Part shown: positions 27,998 to 37,167 of the stretch, piece by piece
Layout: every line of letters starts with the position of its first letter
Numbering within the stretch: the first letter of the stretch is position 1
Assembly: GCA_001296005.1 (NCBI GenBank)
Contig: LJHR01000009.1
Coordinates: forward strand, 248,001-312,000
Source of the DNA: an alpha proteobacterium AAP38
GTDB lineage: Bacteria; Pseudomonadota; Alphaproteobacteria; Azospirillales; Azospirillaceae
Direction of reading: 5' to 3'
DNA length: 64,000 bases
Notes under the pieces: model-generated
Told to the model about the DNA's origin: nothing
Databases searched by the model: none
Seen by the model: the letters and a program-made list of their open reading frames with translations, nothing else
Translations under genes and position numbers: made by a program

Positions 27998-28459
27998 ATG
28001 CCGGTGATCCCGTTGCCGCGCCCGCAATCGGACGCGGCGGCGGCCATCACGCGGGGCGTGCGCCGTATGCTGGCAGAGCGGGGGGTGCGGGGGCTGGTCG
28101 AATTCTCGCTGGCCAATGGCCGGCGGGCCGACATCCTGGCCTTGTCTGATGATGGTGAGGTGACCATCGTCGAGGTCAAAAGCAGCATCATCGATTTCAA
28201 GACCGACCAGAAATGGCCGGAATATCTGGATTATTGCGACCGGTTCTTTTTCGCAGTGGATGCGGATTTTCCGGTCGATCTGATCCCCGCCGAATGCGGG
28301 CTGATCATTGCCGATGCCTTCGGGGCGGAAATCATCCGCCCGGCACCATTGGCCAAGCTGGCGGCGGCCCGTCGTAAGGCATTGACGTTGAAGGTCGCGC
28401 ATATCGCCATGGCCCGCCTGCACCGGGTGGAAGATCCGGGCCTGCGTGTCGCGGAGTAA
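27998..28459 (+). CDS. mmcB: MmcB-family DNA repair protein
   Basis: About 153 residues. A PD-(D/E)xK nuclease-like core is visible: GRRADILAL then TIVEVKSS, with spaced Asp and Glu-x-Lys, followed by KWPEYLDYCDRFFFAVD. This matches the MmcB family, whose Caulobacter member is linked to mitomycin C resistance. ATG 27998 fits the family N-terminus (MPVIPLPRPQSDAA) and has GAGGCG upstream. ATG 27947 is in frame but sits within a perfect inverted repeat. No LexA box was found upstream. Confidence 0.85.
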   Translation: MPVIPLPRPQSDAAAAITRGVRRMLAERGVRGLVEFSLANGRRADILALSDDGEVTIVEVKSSIIDFKTDQKWPEYLDYCDRFFFAVDADFPVDLIPAECGLIIADAFGAEIIRPAPLAKLAAARRKALTLKVAHIAMARLHRVEDPGLRVAE

Positions 28460-28490
28460 CCTCCGGCCATATAAACGGCAGAAAATTGTC

Positions 28491-28575
28491 GTAGCGCGGA
28501 TTAGCGAAGCGTAATCCGCGGAGCGACGCTGGTGGCGGGTTTCCGCGGATTACGGTTCCGCCTAATCCGCGCTAC
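28491..28575. repeat. REP/BIME-like twin palindrome
   Basis: GTAGCGCGGATTAG (28491-28504) is the reverse complement of CTAATCCGCGCTAC (28562-28575). Inside, GTAATCCGCGG (28511-28521) pairs with CCGCGGATTAC (28543-28553). Each half can also fold alone as GCGGATTA/TAATCCGC hairpins. This nested layout is typical of repetitive extragenic palindromes. It lies between convergent mmcB and the next gene, where it may also terminate or stabilise transcripts. Confidence 0.8.
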
Positions 28576-28600
28576 GCTGCTGCTGTCTTGAGACCCAGCA

Positions 28601-29959
28601 TTACTCCAGCATCGGCTTGCCCGTCTCGATCTCCACCAGGGCCGCCAGCAAGGGCACGGCGATATCGCGGCGTTGGCCGGAACCGCGCTCCGCCTCTGAA
28701 ATCGCCGCCTGGAAAGTGCCGCGCCAGCGGTTGTCGCTATAGAGCAACTTGTCCGCCCGTGCCCGTTGCACCAACGTGATGGGCGTCCGGCTGTCGGTAA
28801 CGGTCTTGTCCAGCCGGGCCGACAAGGTATCGGCCTGACCCCGGTCCTTGGCCTTAAGCGCCCCGTCGATCAGCTCGACATAGGTTTCGGCCTTCAGGTC
28901 ATTATCCTGCAACTGGTCAGCATAGGTCAGGGTCAGGACCTTTTCGCCCCGCGCCTCCAGCCGGCCCAGCACCTGCGGAATGGTCCAGGGGCTTTCCTCC
29001 TGCACCGTCCGCAGCAGGCCCAAAGCGAGGTTGGTGTCCCCCAGATCGCCGGCGGCAACCGCCAGTTCCGGGGGGCAGCAATTGCCACGGCGGTCCTTGA
29101 ATCGGCTGAACTGCTCCTCCACCGTATTCAGGAACAGAGTGCGCGCCCGCGCCTCCAGCCCGACATGCAGCAGTGATTGCGCAACCAGACCCAGTTCCCA
29201 GGCACAGCCCTGGGTGCGGGCGAATTCGGTCACCTCTTCGGTGATCTCCGTCGCCTTGGCCATATCGCCACGCCAGACCAGTGCCTCGACAATGTCGGAC
29301 AGGTTATAGACGCGGGTGGCGCAATCCTGGAACTCACGCGTGATGGCCAGTGCCCGATCGACCTCGCCCGTCAGGGCCAGGGTACGGCTGACGAACAGGT
29401 CGGGGCTCACGTCCCCCTTGGCCCCACCCGTCCGCAGGGCCTGCACGAAAGGGGCAACGATGGGCCTTACCCGTGCCTTATCCCCCATCTGATGATGGGC
29501 GATGGCCAGCGACAGCCAGTCCCAGCGCGGGGCCGCGATGGGGTACTCGATGGGCGTCACCAGCGCCTCGATCCGGTGCAGCAGGCAGGCATTGGATTTC
29601 GGGTCGGCACAGACCAGCCCGCGCAGCCGGTTCTTGAACTCGACATAGTCGAAATCGCCGATGAACTGATTGGTCATCAGCTGCACGGCCAGCGTGCTTT
29701 CGGGCAGGCGGGTGATGATGTCGGCCAGCAGTGCGTCAGCCTGCTGTAGAAGCTTCGTCTGCTCCGCCTCATCATAGGACTGATCGGCCTGCCGGATGGA
29801 CTGCATGGCCTGCACGAACTGCCGGTTGGCCTGTGCATTCTGGTCGCTGGTCTGCGCCCAGGCGGCGCTGGGCGCCATCAGCAGGGCCAGGGCCAGCAGG
29901 GCAGGGGCGAACAGTGCCTGTCCCCACAGGCGCGCGGCGTCAATTTGGAACTTGGACAT
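28601..29959 (-). CDS. Exported all-helical repeat protein, hypothetical
   Basis: This 452-residue protein has a signal peptide ending near SAAWAQTS. The rest is helical and resembles degenerate TPR or Sel1 repeats (ADALLADIITRLPESTLAVQL, LALTGEVDRALAITREFQD), without a catalytic motif. It contains a few cysteines (CADPKSNAC and RGNCCPPE), perhaps forming disulfides in the periplasm. Its ATG 29959 overlaps the end of the BON-domain gene by 20 bases, implying translational coupling and a shared role. The family is not recognised. Confidence 0.7.
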   Translation of the reverse strand: MSKFQIDAARLWGQALFAPALLALALLMAPSAAWAQTSDQNAQANRQFVQAMQSIRQADQSYDEAEQTKLLQQADALLADIITRLPESTLAVQLMTNQFIGDFDYVEFKNRLRGLVCADPKSNACLLHRIEALVTPIEYPIAAPRWDWLSLAIAHHQMGDKARVRPIVAPFVQALRTGGAKGDVSPDLFVSRTLALTGEVDRALAITREFQDCATRVYNLSDIVEALVWRGDMAKATEITEEVTEFARTQGCAWELGLVAQSLLHVGLEARARTLFLNTVEEQFSRFKDRRGNCCPPELAVAAGDLGDTNLALGLLRTVQEESPWTIPQVLGRLEARGEKVLTLTYADQLQDNDLKAETYVELIDGALKAKDRGQADTLSARLDKTVTDSRTPITLVQRARADKLLYSDNRWRGTFQAAISEAERGSGQRRDIAVPLLAALVEIETGKPMLE

Positions 29960-30506
29960 GGCTCACCACCCGCCGGACCCGCGCTATTTCACGCGCATGG
30001 TTGCGTACCCGTTCCAGTTCCTGCGGCGAGCGGGCGCGGCCCATCAGGTAGATCACCTGATTGACCGTCTCGATCGTGTAATTGCCCGACGTGATCTCCG
30101 CATCCGTCATCAGATCCTTGCGCAGTTGCGCTGTGATCCACATGTCCGTTGTCCGGTCGGACAGGCTGCTTTCGTCGCCGATCCCGATCTCGTTGATCAC
30201 TTCCTTCAGGCCATCGACCTGCCAAGCCAGCTTCACGGCGTTCACCCGTTCGTCGGGGTTGGCGGCGCGGCCGGTCAGAAGGGCCCGGCTGTCGCGCACT
30301 TCCACGCGCAGCCGTTCATCCAATCCGCCATTGTCGCGCCAACGCTTTTCCACGGCCTTGCGCAGGCCATCATCATCCAACGCGGCAACGGTCGGATTAT
30401 TCCCCGCACTCGTCTGTGCAATGGCCGGAGCGGCCAGGGCAAAGCCCACCGCCAGCAGCATCGCCATCCCCAGACCCCTGGGCGCCCAAAGGCGCATGTT
30501 CCCCAT
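29940..30506 (-). CDS. Periplasmic BON-domain protein (OsmY-like)
   Basis: This 188-residue protein has a signal peptide ending near APAIAQ and two BON domains, about residues 42-108 and 112-185 (LRVEVRDSRALLTGRAANPDERVNAV; NYTIETVNQVIYLMGRARSPQEL). BON domains bind phospholipids or outer-membrane components; OsmY/DolP-type proteins protect the envelope under stress. AGGAGG eight bases before ATG 30506 is a strong ribosome site. It overlaps the next gene by 20 bases. Confidence 0.88.
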   Translation of the reverse strand: MGNMRLWAPRGLGMAMLLAVGFALAAPAIAQTSAGNNPTVAALDDDGLRKAVEKRWRDNGGLDERLRVEVRDSRALLTGRAANPDERVNAVKLAWQVDGLKEVINEIGIGDESSLSDRTTDMWITAQLRKDLMTDAEITSGNYTIETVNQVIYLMGRARSPQELERVRNHAREIARVRRVVSHVQVPN

Positions 30507-30626
30507 CGTTCATGCCTCCTGCGGCCGTGATTTTCCCGTGGCACGGCCGGACTTTAACGGTGAAATGTGGTGAGAACCGGGCCGGGGGATGCGGTTTCCG
30601 CCCCGGCGGGGTGGGTCAAGGGGGCC

Positions 30627-31454
30627 TCAGGCGAAGGGAGCGGCTGTCATCACCGCAGTGAGTTCACGGGCCAGGATGCCGGCGATGTTGCGGCGCGCCT
30701 TGGCATCACGCAGCAGCGTCTCATCCTGGGGATTGGACAGAAAACCGGTTTCGATCAGCAGCGACGGGATGTCCGGGGCCTTCAGCACTGCGAAATTCGC
30801 CGATCGCATGGGGTTTTCCAGCAGGCGGACATCCTTGCCCGCCCCCTGGATGATCGATTGTTTGGCATGCAGCGCTGCCGTCACGGTGTGGCGGGCGGCC
30901 AGGTCCATCAGGATGCCGGCCACCTTCTCATCCAGGCCCGACACGTCCAGCCCTAGACCGCCGGCGATATTCTCCTGCTGGGCGATGGCGGCGGCGAATT
31001 CATCGCTGGCCTTTTCCGACAGGGTGTAGGCGGACATGCCGCGCGCCGCCTTGTTGGGCGCACTGTCAGCATGGATGGAAATGAACAGGTCGGCCTTCGC
31101 ACCTTGGGCGATCCGCACGCGTTCCTTCAGGTCGATGAAATTGTCGTCGTCGCGCGTCAGTTCCACCTGCCAGCCCTTGGTCTTGCCCACCAGACGGGCG
31201 ACCTCCTTGGCAATGTCCAGGACGACATTCTTTTCATAGGTGCCCTTGGCCCCGATGCAGCCGGGATCATGGCCGCCATGGCCGGGGTCCAGCATGACAA
31301 GGCGGGGCGGGCGCGGTTTGCGCGATGGCGGCTTCGGCTTGCCGCCCTCCTGCGCCTGGGCATGCGACGGGGGGACGTGCAGCAGCGTGACCGATGCCAT
31401 CGGCACAGCAACCGGGACACCCAGAGCGAAACGGAGCAAATCCCTGCGATTCAT
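30627..31454 (-). CDS. amiC: N-acetylmuramoyl-L-alanine amidase, Tat-exported
   Basis: About 275 residues. The N-terminus MNRRDLLRFALG is a twin-arginine signal, as in AmiA and AmiC. The Amidase_3 domain (about residues 55-270) has the zinc motif LDPGHGGHDPG and later SIHADSAPNKAARG and LIETGFLSN, carrying the other ligands and the catalytic glutamate. It cleaves septal peptidoglycan side chains. AmiC is the closest name, but the AMIN targeting domain of classical AmiC is absent. The start is ATG 31454. Confidence 0.9.
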   Translation of the reverse strand: MNRRDLLRFALGVPVAVPMASVTLLHVPPSHAQAQEGGKPKPPSRKPRPPRLVMLDPGHGGHDPGCIGAKGTYEKNVVLDIAKEVARLVGKTKGWQVELTRDDDNFIDLKERVRIAQGAKADLFISIHADSAPNKAARGMSAYTLSEKASDEFAAAIAQQENIAGGLGLDVSGLDEKVAGILMDLAARHTVTAALHAKQSIIQGAGKDVRLLENPMRSANFAVLKAPDIPSLLIETGFLSNPQDETLLRDAKARRNIAGILARELTAVMTAAPFA

Positions 31455-31527
31455 CGACGCGACCACCAATGGGGCCCGGAACAGTCTGGCCCTTCGTCAA
31501 CGGACAATGTTTGGACCCCGGTGCACC

Positions 31528-31563
31528 GTTGCGCAACAGAAACATGCGTCTCTGTTGCGCAAC
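31528..31563. promoter_or_regulatory. Twin GTTGCGCAAC palindromes in a divergent gap
   Basis: GTTGCGCAAC occurs at 31528-31537 and 31554-31563, each a perfect 10-base palindrome with centres 26 bases apart. The whole block is also a 13-base inverted repeat (GTTGCGCAACAGA and its complement) over a 10-base centre. It lies between the divergent amidase (start 31454) and the hypothetical gene (start 31692). Paired operators for a dimeric repressor are the simplest reading. Confidence 0.55.
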
Positions 31564-31691
31564 TGCGGCATTGTGTGCCTGCAAAACCACGATAGCGGTC
31601 CTGGGTAGCGTCCGTGTAAGGCCTGGATTGGGCTGTTGCGCCACCGGTCCGGTTTCGCCATGGCCCCCCAGTGACGAATAGGGTGCTGCCC

Positions 31692-32966
31692 ATGGCCGTT
31701 GCCCTGCGTTATCCTGATACCATGACAGGCGATATTCATCTTGACGGGACCGAGTCCCGGTTGCGGACCACACAGATGGTGGCCTTAGGCACCTATTTTC
31801 AGCGTGTGGCGCAGGCCTGTGAAGGGGTTCCGCCGGCTCTGTCGCGGGATCGGGTGGAAGCCCTGTTCCTCGCGGAATTGGCACGGTTCGTCATCGGCCA
31901 GTATAACATTACCATCCGCCACCTGCTGCGGCCCGCCGATGACGGGGTGGCCTGGTCCATTGATGGCAATCTGGGCGTCATCCCGGCCTATGTCCGCAAG
32001 CCCTTCGCCTTTCTCGGCTCCCCCATCCTGCGCCAGACCATGGTGCGGCGGCATGAGGCGGCGATCTTCTGGACCGGCGCGCCGGAGGCGCATGAACGCC
32101 CGCTGCTCTGCCCGCGTACTCTGGCGTTCGAGGATTTCTTTGCCGACCACCAATATTTCATCGGCGCCAGCCTGACCCTACCGGACCTGATCGAGCCATC
32201 ACCCTGGCGCATTACCATGGGCCTGCGGGCCATGCCGGGCGTGTCACGCATGGTTTGGGAACAGGGTTTCCGCGCCAATGAATGGTACATTTACGAGTTG
32301 GCGCAGCATTTCTGCCATTTCCTGCTGGCCCAGCCCGGCTATATCGCCGGCATGCATTACCGGAACGCGGGTGAGCGAAGGGCCGCGGCGGACGGAAGGG
32401 GGCGGCTTATGGCGCTGTTGGGCCGGTGGTCGGATGCGCCGGCACAGCCAGCATCCAATGTCCGCTTCTTCGGCTGGACCGCACCCTCATCACCTGTAAA
32501 GTCCCACGTTCCCACCGGTGCGGCGGCGGTTCTGGCCGATCTGCGCGACAGCCTTCACCGGCATCTGCCCGACCATCCGGGTGCCCCGGCATTGCTGGAA
32601 TGGGTGGGGCGGATCCTGGCGGGTGAGGGGGCGGTGCCGGGCATGTCGACGCCTCTGGAACTGCCCGTCCGCGCGCCGCTGCTGTATGTGGATCGGCCTG
32701 AACGGACGCAGGACATTGCCGGTTTCCTGCGCGCCGTCTGGATGCCCTGGATCAAGGCTGGTTGCCTGACGCGACCAGCGCTACGGCGGCTGGACCACCA
32801 GGCCTATATGGCCATGGCCAACTGGATGCGGCACCGAGAATGGCCATCCGACCTGCCGATCCCCAGCAAGTCGGACATGGTCACTGCTGACCTGTCCGAC
32901 CCGGAGCGGTTGCGGCAGGCCCGGCGCCTGGTCCAGGCCCACCATGCCCGCCGCAGGCAGGGTTGA
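31692..32966 (+). CDS. Hypothetical protein, about 424 residues
   Basis: I do not recognise this protein. It is soluble-looking, without a signal peptide or membrane segment, and rich in Trp, Arg and His. Segments such as LGTYFQRVAQACEG, AELARFVIGQYNITIRHLL, and a C-terminal PRRLDHQ-like helical stretch give no catalytic signature. Starts at GTG 31671, ATG 31692 and ATG 31722 are in frame; 31692 has AGGGTG upstream. The codon pattern matches neighbouring core genes. A palindrome-rich divergent region precedes it, and nrdJ ends four bases past its stop on the other strand. Confidence 0.7.
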   Translation: MAVALRYPDTMTGDIHLDGTESRLRTTQMVALGTYFQRVAQACEGVPPALSRDRVEALFLAELARFVIGQYNITIRHLLRPADDGVAWSIDGNLGVIPAYVRKPFAFLGSPILRQTMVRRHEAAIFWTGAPEAHERPLLCPRTLAFEDFFADHQYFIGASLTLPDLIEPSPWRITMGLRAMPGVSRMVWEQGFRANEWYIYELAQHFCHFLLAQPGYIAGMHYRNAGERRAAADGRGRLMALLGRWSDAPAQPASNVRFFGWTAPSSPVKSHVPTGAAAVLADLRDSLHRHLPDHPGAPALLEWVGRILAGEGAVPGMSTPLELPVRAPLLYVDRPERTQDIAGFLRAVWMPWIKAGCLTRPALRRLDHQAYMAMANWMRHREWPSDLPIPSKSDMVTADLSDPERLRQARRLVQAHHARRRQG

Positions 32967-32969
32967 AGG

Positions 32970-35900
32970 TCAGCTGCAACCCGTCGTCCCGCCGCAGGTA
33001 TCGCACTTCAGGCAGGTGCCATTGCGGACCAGGGTCATGTTCTGACATTCCGGGCAGGGGTCGCCCTCATACCCACGGGCGCGGGCTTCCCTGACCTTCT
33101 CGAACCGGGCGTCATGCCGACCGACGGTGCCACCACGCAGGGCCGTGCTGGACAGGCTGTCGGAATGGACCGACGCGCCGCCAGCATAGCTGGTGACGTC
33201 GGTGCCGGTAGCGGCGTAAGCCGTCGTTGCCTGCTGGAACCCGGCCAAAACCCGTCCCTGCTGTCCACCCGGCACCACGCGCAGGTTGGAGCGGACATAG
33301 CCGGTCGACGCAATGCGCGCGACTGCGGCCAGCGTCTCCTGCGTCATGTAGGCGGCATTGTCCGGCAGTTCCGGGGCTGTGTTGGCGGCTTCCGGCACAC
33401 CGGCCAGATCGGCCTGCGCATCGCCCCGGCCCATCGTGTCGGGCAGCAGATCCTCCGGCGTGGCATGCGCCAGATCGTTGCGGCCAAGGTACGAGATGGC
33501 CAGTTCCCGGAACACATAATCCAGGATGCTGGTCGACATCTTGATGGCGTCGTTGCCCTGCACCATGCCCGACGGTTCGAACCGGGTGAAGGTGAAGGCC
33601 TCGACATACTCCTCCAGCGGCACGCCATATTGCAGGCCCAGCGATACCGCGATGGCGAAATTGTTCATCATCGAACGGAAGGCGGCACCTTCCTTATGCA
33701 TGTCGATGAAAATCTCGCCCAGACGGCCATCCTGATATTCACCGGTGCGCAAATAGACCTTGTGCCCGCCGACCATGGCCTTCTGCGTATAGCCCTTGCG
33801 CCGCTGCGGCAGCTTTTCCCGCCCGCCGGACCGCACGACCTTTTCTACCACGCGCTCAATGACCCGTTCCACGACGCGTTCAGCAACCAGTGGGATACGG
33901 GCGGCGGCGGGTGCCTCCACCACGCGTTCCAGCAGGGTCGGTTCCTCGCCGGTCAAATCCTCCTCATCCTCCTCCAGGATCTGGGCGTTCAGCGGCTGGG
34001 AGAGTTTGGAGCCGTCGCGGTACAGCGCATTGGCCTTCAGACCCAACTGCCAGGACAGCATATAGGCGTCGGTGCAGGCCGTGACCGATGCGCTGTTGGG
34101 CATGTTGATGGTCTTGGAAATGGCGCCGGAGATGAAGGGCTGTGCCGCCGCCATCATGCGGATATGGGCTTCTGCCGACAGGTAGCGCTTGCCGATCTTG
34201 CCGCAGGGGCTGGCGCAGTCGAAGACGGGCAGATGTTCGTCCCGAAGGCCGGGCGCACCCTCCAGGGTCATGGCGCCGGAAACATAGACATTGGCCGCTT
34301 CGATCTCTTTCCTGGAGAAGCCCAGATGGGCCAGCAGGTCGAAGCCGGAGCTGTCCAGCAGGTCCGCCGGGATGCCCAGCGTGTCGATGCAGAAATCGGC
34401 GCCCAAGGTCCATTTGTTGAACACGAACTTGATATCGAAGGCCGATTCCAGCGCGCTCTCGACCTTTTCGATCTCCCCGTCGCTAAAGCCCAGCTTGCGC
34501 AGCCGGTCATGGGTGATGCCGGGCGCGCCGACCAGGGTGCCGTGACCGACGGCATAGCGTTCGATCTTCGCAATGGCCGCATCATCATAGCCCAGGCGTG
34601 ACAGCGCCTCCGGCACGACGCGGTTGATGATCTTGAAATAACCGCCACCAGCCAGCTTCTTGAACTTCACCAGGGCGAAGTCAGGCTCGATCCCGGTTGT
34701 GTCGCAATCCATGACCAGACCGATGGTGCCGGTGGGGGCGATCACGGTGGTCTGGGCGTTGCGGAAGCCATGGGCGCGGCCCAGGTCCAGGGCATGGTCC
34801 CAGGATGCCCGTGCCGCCACGATCAGGTCGGCATCGGGGCATTCATCACTGACCAGCGGCACCGGCGCCACCGACAGTCCCTCATAACCCGTGCGGGCGC
34901 CATGCGCGGCACGGCGATGGTTGGCGATGACGCGCAGCATCGGCTCGCGGTTGGCGTCAAAGCCGGGGAAGGGACCCAACTCCCGCGCCATTTCCGCAGA
35001 CGTGGCATAGGCCACACCCGACATCAGCGCCGTAATGGCACCCGTCAGCGACCGGCCCGCCACACTGTCATAGGGCAGGCCGGCGGCCATCAGCAGGCCG
35101 CCGATATTGGCAAAGCCCAGGCCCAGGGTACGGAAATCATAGGACAGGCGCGCGATTTCACGGCTCGGGAACTGCGCCATGGCCACGGAGATTTCCAGGA
35201 CGATGGTCCACAGCCGGCAGGCATGGGTAAATGATTCGATATCGAAACGACCATCGGGTCGCCGGAATTCCATCAGGTTGATGGAGGCGAGGTTACAGGC
35301 CGTATCGTCTAGGAACATATATTCGCTGCACGGGTTGGACGCGTTGATGCGACCGGATGCCGGGCAGGTGTGCCATTCATTGATGGTGGTGTCGAACTGC
35401 ACGCCGGGATCTGCGGATTGCCAGGCGGCATAGCCGATCTTGTCCCACAGGTCGCGGGCACGCAGCGTCTTCGACACTTTCCCGTCGGTGCGGCGGATCA
35501 GGTTCCACGGGCCGTCGCTGTCCACCGCCTCCAGAAAGGCGTTGGGCACGCGCACCGAATTGTTGGAATTCTGGCCGCTGACGGTCAGATAGGCTTCCGA
35601 ATCCCAATCGGTATCAAAGGTGCGGATATCGATGCCGGCATGGCCCTGGCCCGCCAGTTGGATCGCGCGCTGAATATAGTTTTCGGGCACCAGATCGCGG
35701 CGGGCCGCGATGATGGCGCGTTTCAGGGCCCGGTTCTTGGCAGGGTCCAGCCGTTCGGCGTCCGGACCGATCCCTTCATTGCAGGCGGCCATCACCATGT
35801 TCAGGTGGCGCGACACCTGCTTGGACCCGGTCACCAGGGCGGCAACCTTCTGCTCCTCCACCACTTTCCAGTCGATATAGGCCTCGATATCGGGGTGATC

Positions 35901-36755
35901 GAGATCGACTGTCACCATCTTGGCGGCGCGGCGCGTGGTCCCGCCAGATTTGATGGCGCCCGCCGCGCGGTCCCCGATCTTCAGGAAGCTCATCAGACCG
36001 GAGGATTTGCCACCGCCCGACAGCTTCTCATCCTCCCCGCGCAGGCGGGAGAAGTTTGTTCCGCTGCCGGAACCATACTTGAAAAGACGGGCCTCGCGGA
36101 CCCACAGATCCATGATCCCGCCTTCATTCACCAAATCGTCGGCAACCGACTGAATGAAACAGGCATGCGGCTGTGGGCGTTCATAGGCGGAGTTGGATGG
36201 GGTGACGGCACCGGTGGCCGGGTCGACATAGAAATGCCCCTGGGCGGGGCCGTCGATGCCATAGGCCCAGTGCAAGCCGGTATTGAACCATTGCGGGCTG
36301 TTGGGGGCCGCCATCTGACGGGCCAGCATGAAGCGCATTTCATCGAAGAAGGCCGAGGCATCGGTATCCGAATCGAAATAGCCGCCCTTCCAGCCCCAAT
36401 AGGTCCAGGTGCCGGCCAGACGGTCGAAAACCTGCCGGGCAGAGGTTTCCCCGCCCATCCTCTGCTCGGACGGCAGCTTGGCCAGTGCTTTTTCGTCCGC
36501 GACATGGCGCCACAGGAAACTGGGGACGCTATTCTCCTCCACCGCTTTCAGGGCCTTCGGCACCCCGGCGCGGCGGAAATATTTCTGTGCCAGGATGTCA
36601 CAGGCCACCTGGCTCCATTCCGCCGGCACCTCGATATCCTTGGCCTGAAACACGGTGGAACCGTCGGGATTGCGAATCTCGCTGGTCGTCGTTCGGAACG
36701 GGATATCCGCATAGGCATCCTGACCTTCGACGGTGAAACGGCGCTCGATACGCAT
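32970..36755 (-). CDS. nrdJ: Vitamin B12-dependent (class II) ribonucleotide reductase
   Basis: About 1261 residues, typical of the long NrdJ form. It reduces ribonucleotides to deoxyribonucleotides using adenosylcobalamin, with or without oxygen. Visible motifs include [22 protein letters not shown] near residue 230, [21 protein letters not shown] near 470, and [22 protein letters not shown] near 690. The C-terminal tail CPECQNM and [14 protein letters not shown] is the zinc-ribbon and redox-cysteine end. ATG 36755 matches family N-termini. Two candidate NrdR boxes lie upstream. No intein is seen. Confidence 0.97.
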   Translation of the reverse strand: MRIERRFTVEGQDAYADIPFRTTTSEIRNPDGSTVFQAKDIEVPAEWSQVACDILAQKYFRRAGVPKALKAVEENSVPSFLWRHVADEKALAKLPSEQRMGGETSARQVFDRLAGTWTYWGWKGGYFDSDTDASAFFDEMRFMLARQMAAPNSPQWFNTGLHWAYGIDGPAQGHFYVDPATGAVTPSNSAYERPQPHACFIQSVADDLVNEGGIMDLWVREARLFKYGSGSGTNFSRLRGEDEKLSGGGKSSGLMSFLKIGDRAAGAIKSGGTTRRAAKMVTVDLDHPDIEAYIDWKVVEEQKVAALVTGSKQVSRHLNMVMAACNEGIGPDAERLDPAKNRALKRAIIAARRDLVPENYIQRAIQLAGQGHAGIDIRTFDTDWDSEAYLTVSGQNSNNSVRVPNAFLEAVDSDGPWNLIRRTDGKVSKTLRARDLWDKIGYAAWQSADPGVQFDTTINEWHTCPASGRINASNPCSEYMFLDDTACNLASINLMEFRRPDGRFDIESFTHACRLWTIVLEISVAMAQFPSREIARLSYDFRTLGLGFANIGGLLMAAGLPYDSVAGRSLTGAITALMSGVAYATSAEMARELGPFPGFDANREPMLRVIANHRRAAHGARTGYEGLSVAPVPLVSDECPDADLIVAARASWDHALDLGRAHGFRNAQTTVIAPTGTIGLVMDCDTTGIEPDFALVKFKKLAGGGYFKIINRVVPEALSRLGYDDAAIAKIERYAVGHGTLVGAPGITHDRLRKLGFSDGEIEKVESALESAFDIKFVFNKWTLGADFCIDTLGIPADLLDSSGFDLLAHLGFSRKEIEAANVYVSGAMTLEGAPGLRDEHLPVFDCASPCGKIGKRYLSAEAHIRMMAAAQPFISGAISKTINMPNSASVTACTDAYMLSWQLGLKANALYRDGSKLSQPLNAQILEEDEEDLTGEEPTLLERVVEAPAAARIPLVAERVVERVIERVVEKVVRSGGREKLPQRRKGYTQKAMVGGHKVYLRTGEYQDGRLGEIFIDMHKEGAAFRSMMNNFAIAVSLGLQYGVPLEEYVEAFTFTRFEPSGMVQGNDAIKMSTSILDYVFRELAISYLGRNDLAHATPEDLLPDTMGRGDAQADLAGVPEAANTAPELPDNAAYMTQETLAAVARIASTGYVRSNLRVVPGGQQGRVLAGFQQATTAYAATGTDVTSYAGGASVHSDSLSSTALRGGTVGRHDARFEKVREARARGYEGDPCPECQNMTLVRNGTCLKCDTCGGTTGCS

Positions 36756-36830
36756 GGTCCTGGCCCCTTTTCCCAGACAAGGCGGCGATCCTGGCCAGCC
36801 CCATCCACGAAAGGGACAGGCGCAGCCACG

Positions 36831-36846
36831 CCGCAATATATGGTGA
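36831..36846 (-). promoter_or_regulatory. Candidate NrdR box 1
   Basis: CCGCAATATATGGTGA matches 12 of 16 positions of the NrdR consensus ACACwATATATwGTGT as I remember it, including the whole AATATAT core. It lies 76 bases upstream of the nrdJ start. NrdR is the zinc-finger/ATP-cone repressor of ribonucleotide reductase genes. Confidence 0.6.
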
Positions 36847-36913
36847 CGGGCCAGAGGCTAGGCCACCGGAGGCGGGGCCGGCAACCAGATTTTGTTGGGG
36901 AAAGCAGGGCCAT

Positions 36914-36929
36914 ACACTGCTTATTGTGG
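36914..36929 (-). promoter_or_regulatory. Candidate NrdR box 2
   Basis: ACACTGCTTATTGTGG matches 12 of 16 consensus positions, with both outer half-sites (ACACT and TTGTG) intact and a weaker core. It starts 83 bases from box 1, close to eight helical turns, so both boxes face the same side of the DNA, as expected for cooperative NrdR binding. The pairing strengthens both calls. Confidence 0.55.
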
Positions 36930-37167
36930 TTGACGATTGCGGTCCGCCGGAATCCATTCCGGGCTGGCGTGCCATGGCGGAAATGCTGGATTTGGCATCC
37001 CGTCCCCTTGTGTGAGTCGCTTCGATCCCCACATCGGGGCGACGCATAAGGTCAGGTGCCCCGACGCAGGGCATATCCACACCGGACAGGGGGTTTCATT
37101 CCGTCCTCAACGGTGGCAGGGTGCGCCCGCCAAATGTGGCCGGTATCATAGCCAAGTCGTGCCCTGA

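Larger units (their letters stand above)
36756..37167. other. 412-base divergent gap between nrdJ and the flippase gene
   Basis: This gap holds the two candidate NrdR boxes and presumably both promoters. On the minus strand, TTGCCG and TAGCCT 18 bases apart, between the boxes, are a weak nrdJ promoter candidate. On the plus strand TTGACG (36930-36935) lacks a good -10. Short frames exist on both strands but have no family resemblance or ribosome site. No cobalamin riboswitch motif was recognised. Confidence 0.6.

Noticed and set aside
36756-37167. Cobalamin riboswitch upstream of nrdJ
   Set aside because: No B12-box-like sequence or matching stem arrangement was recognised. The NrdR boxes explain the regulation better.
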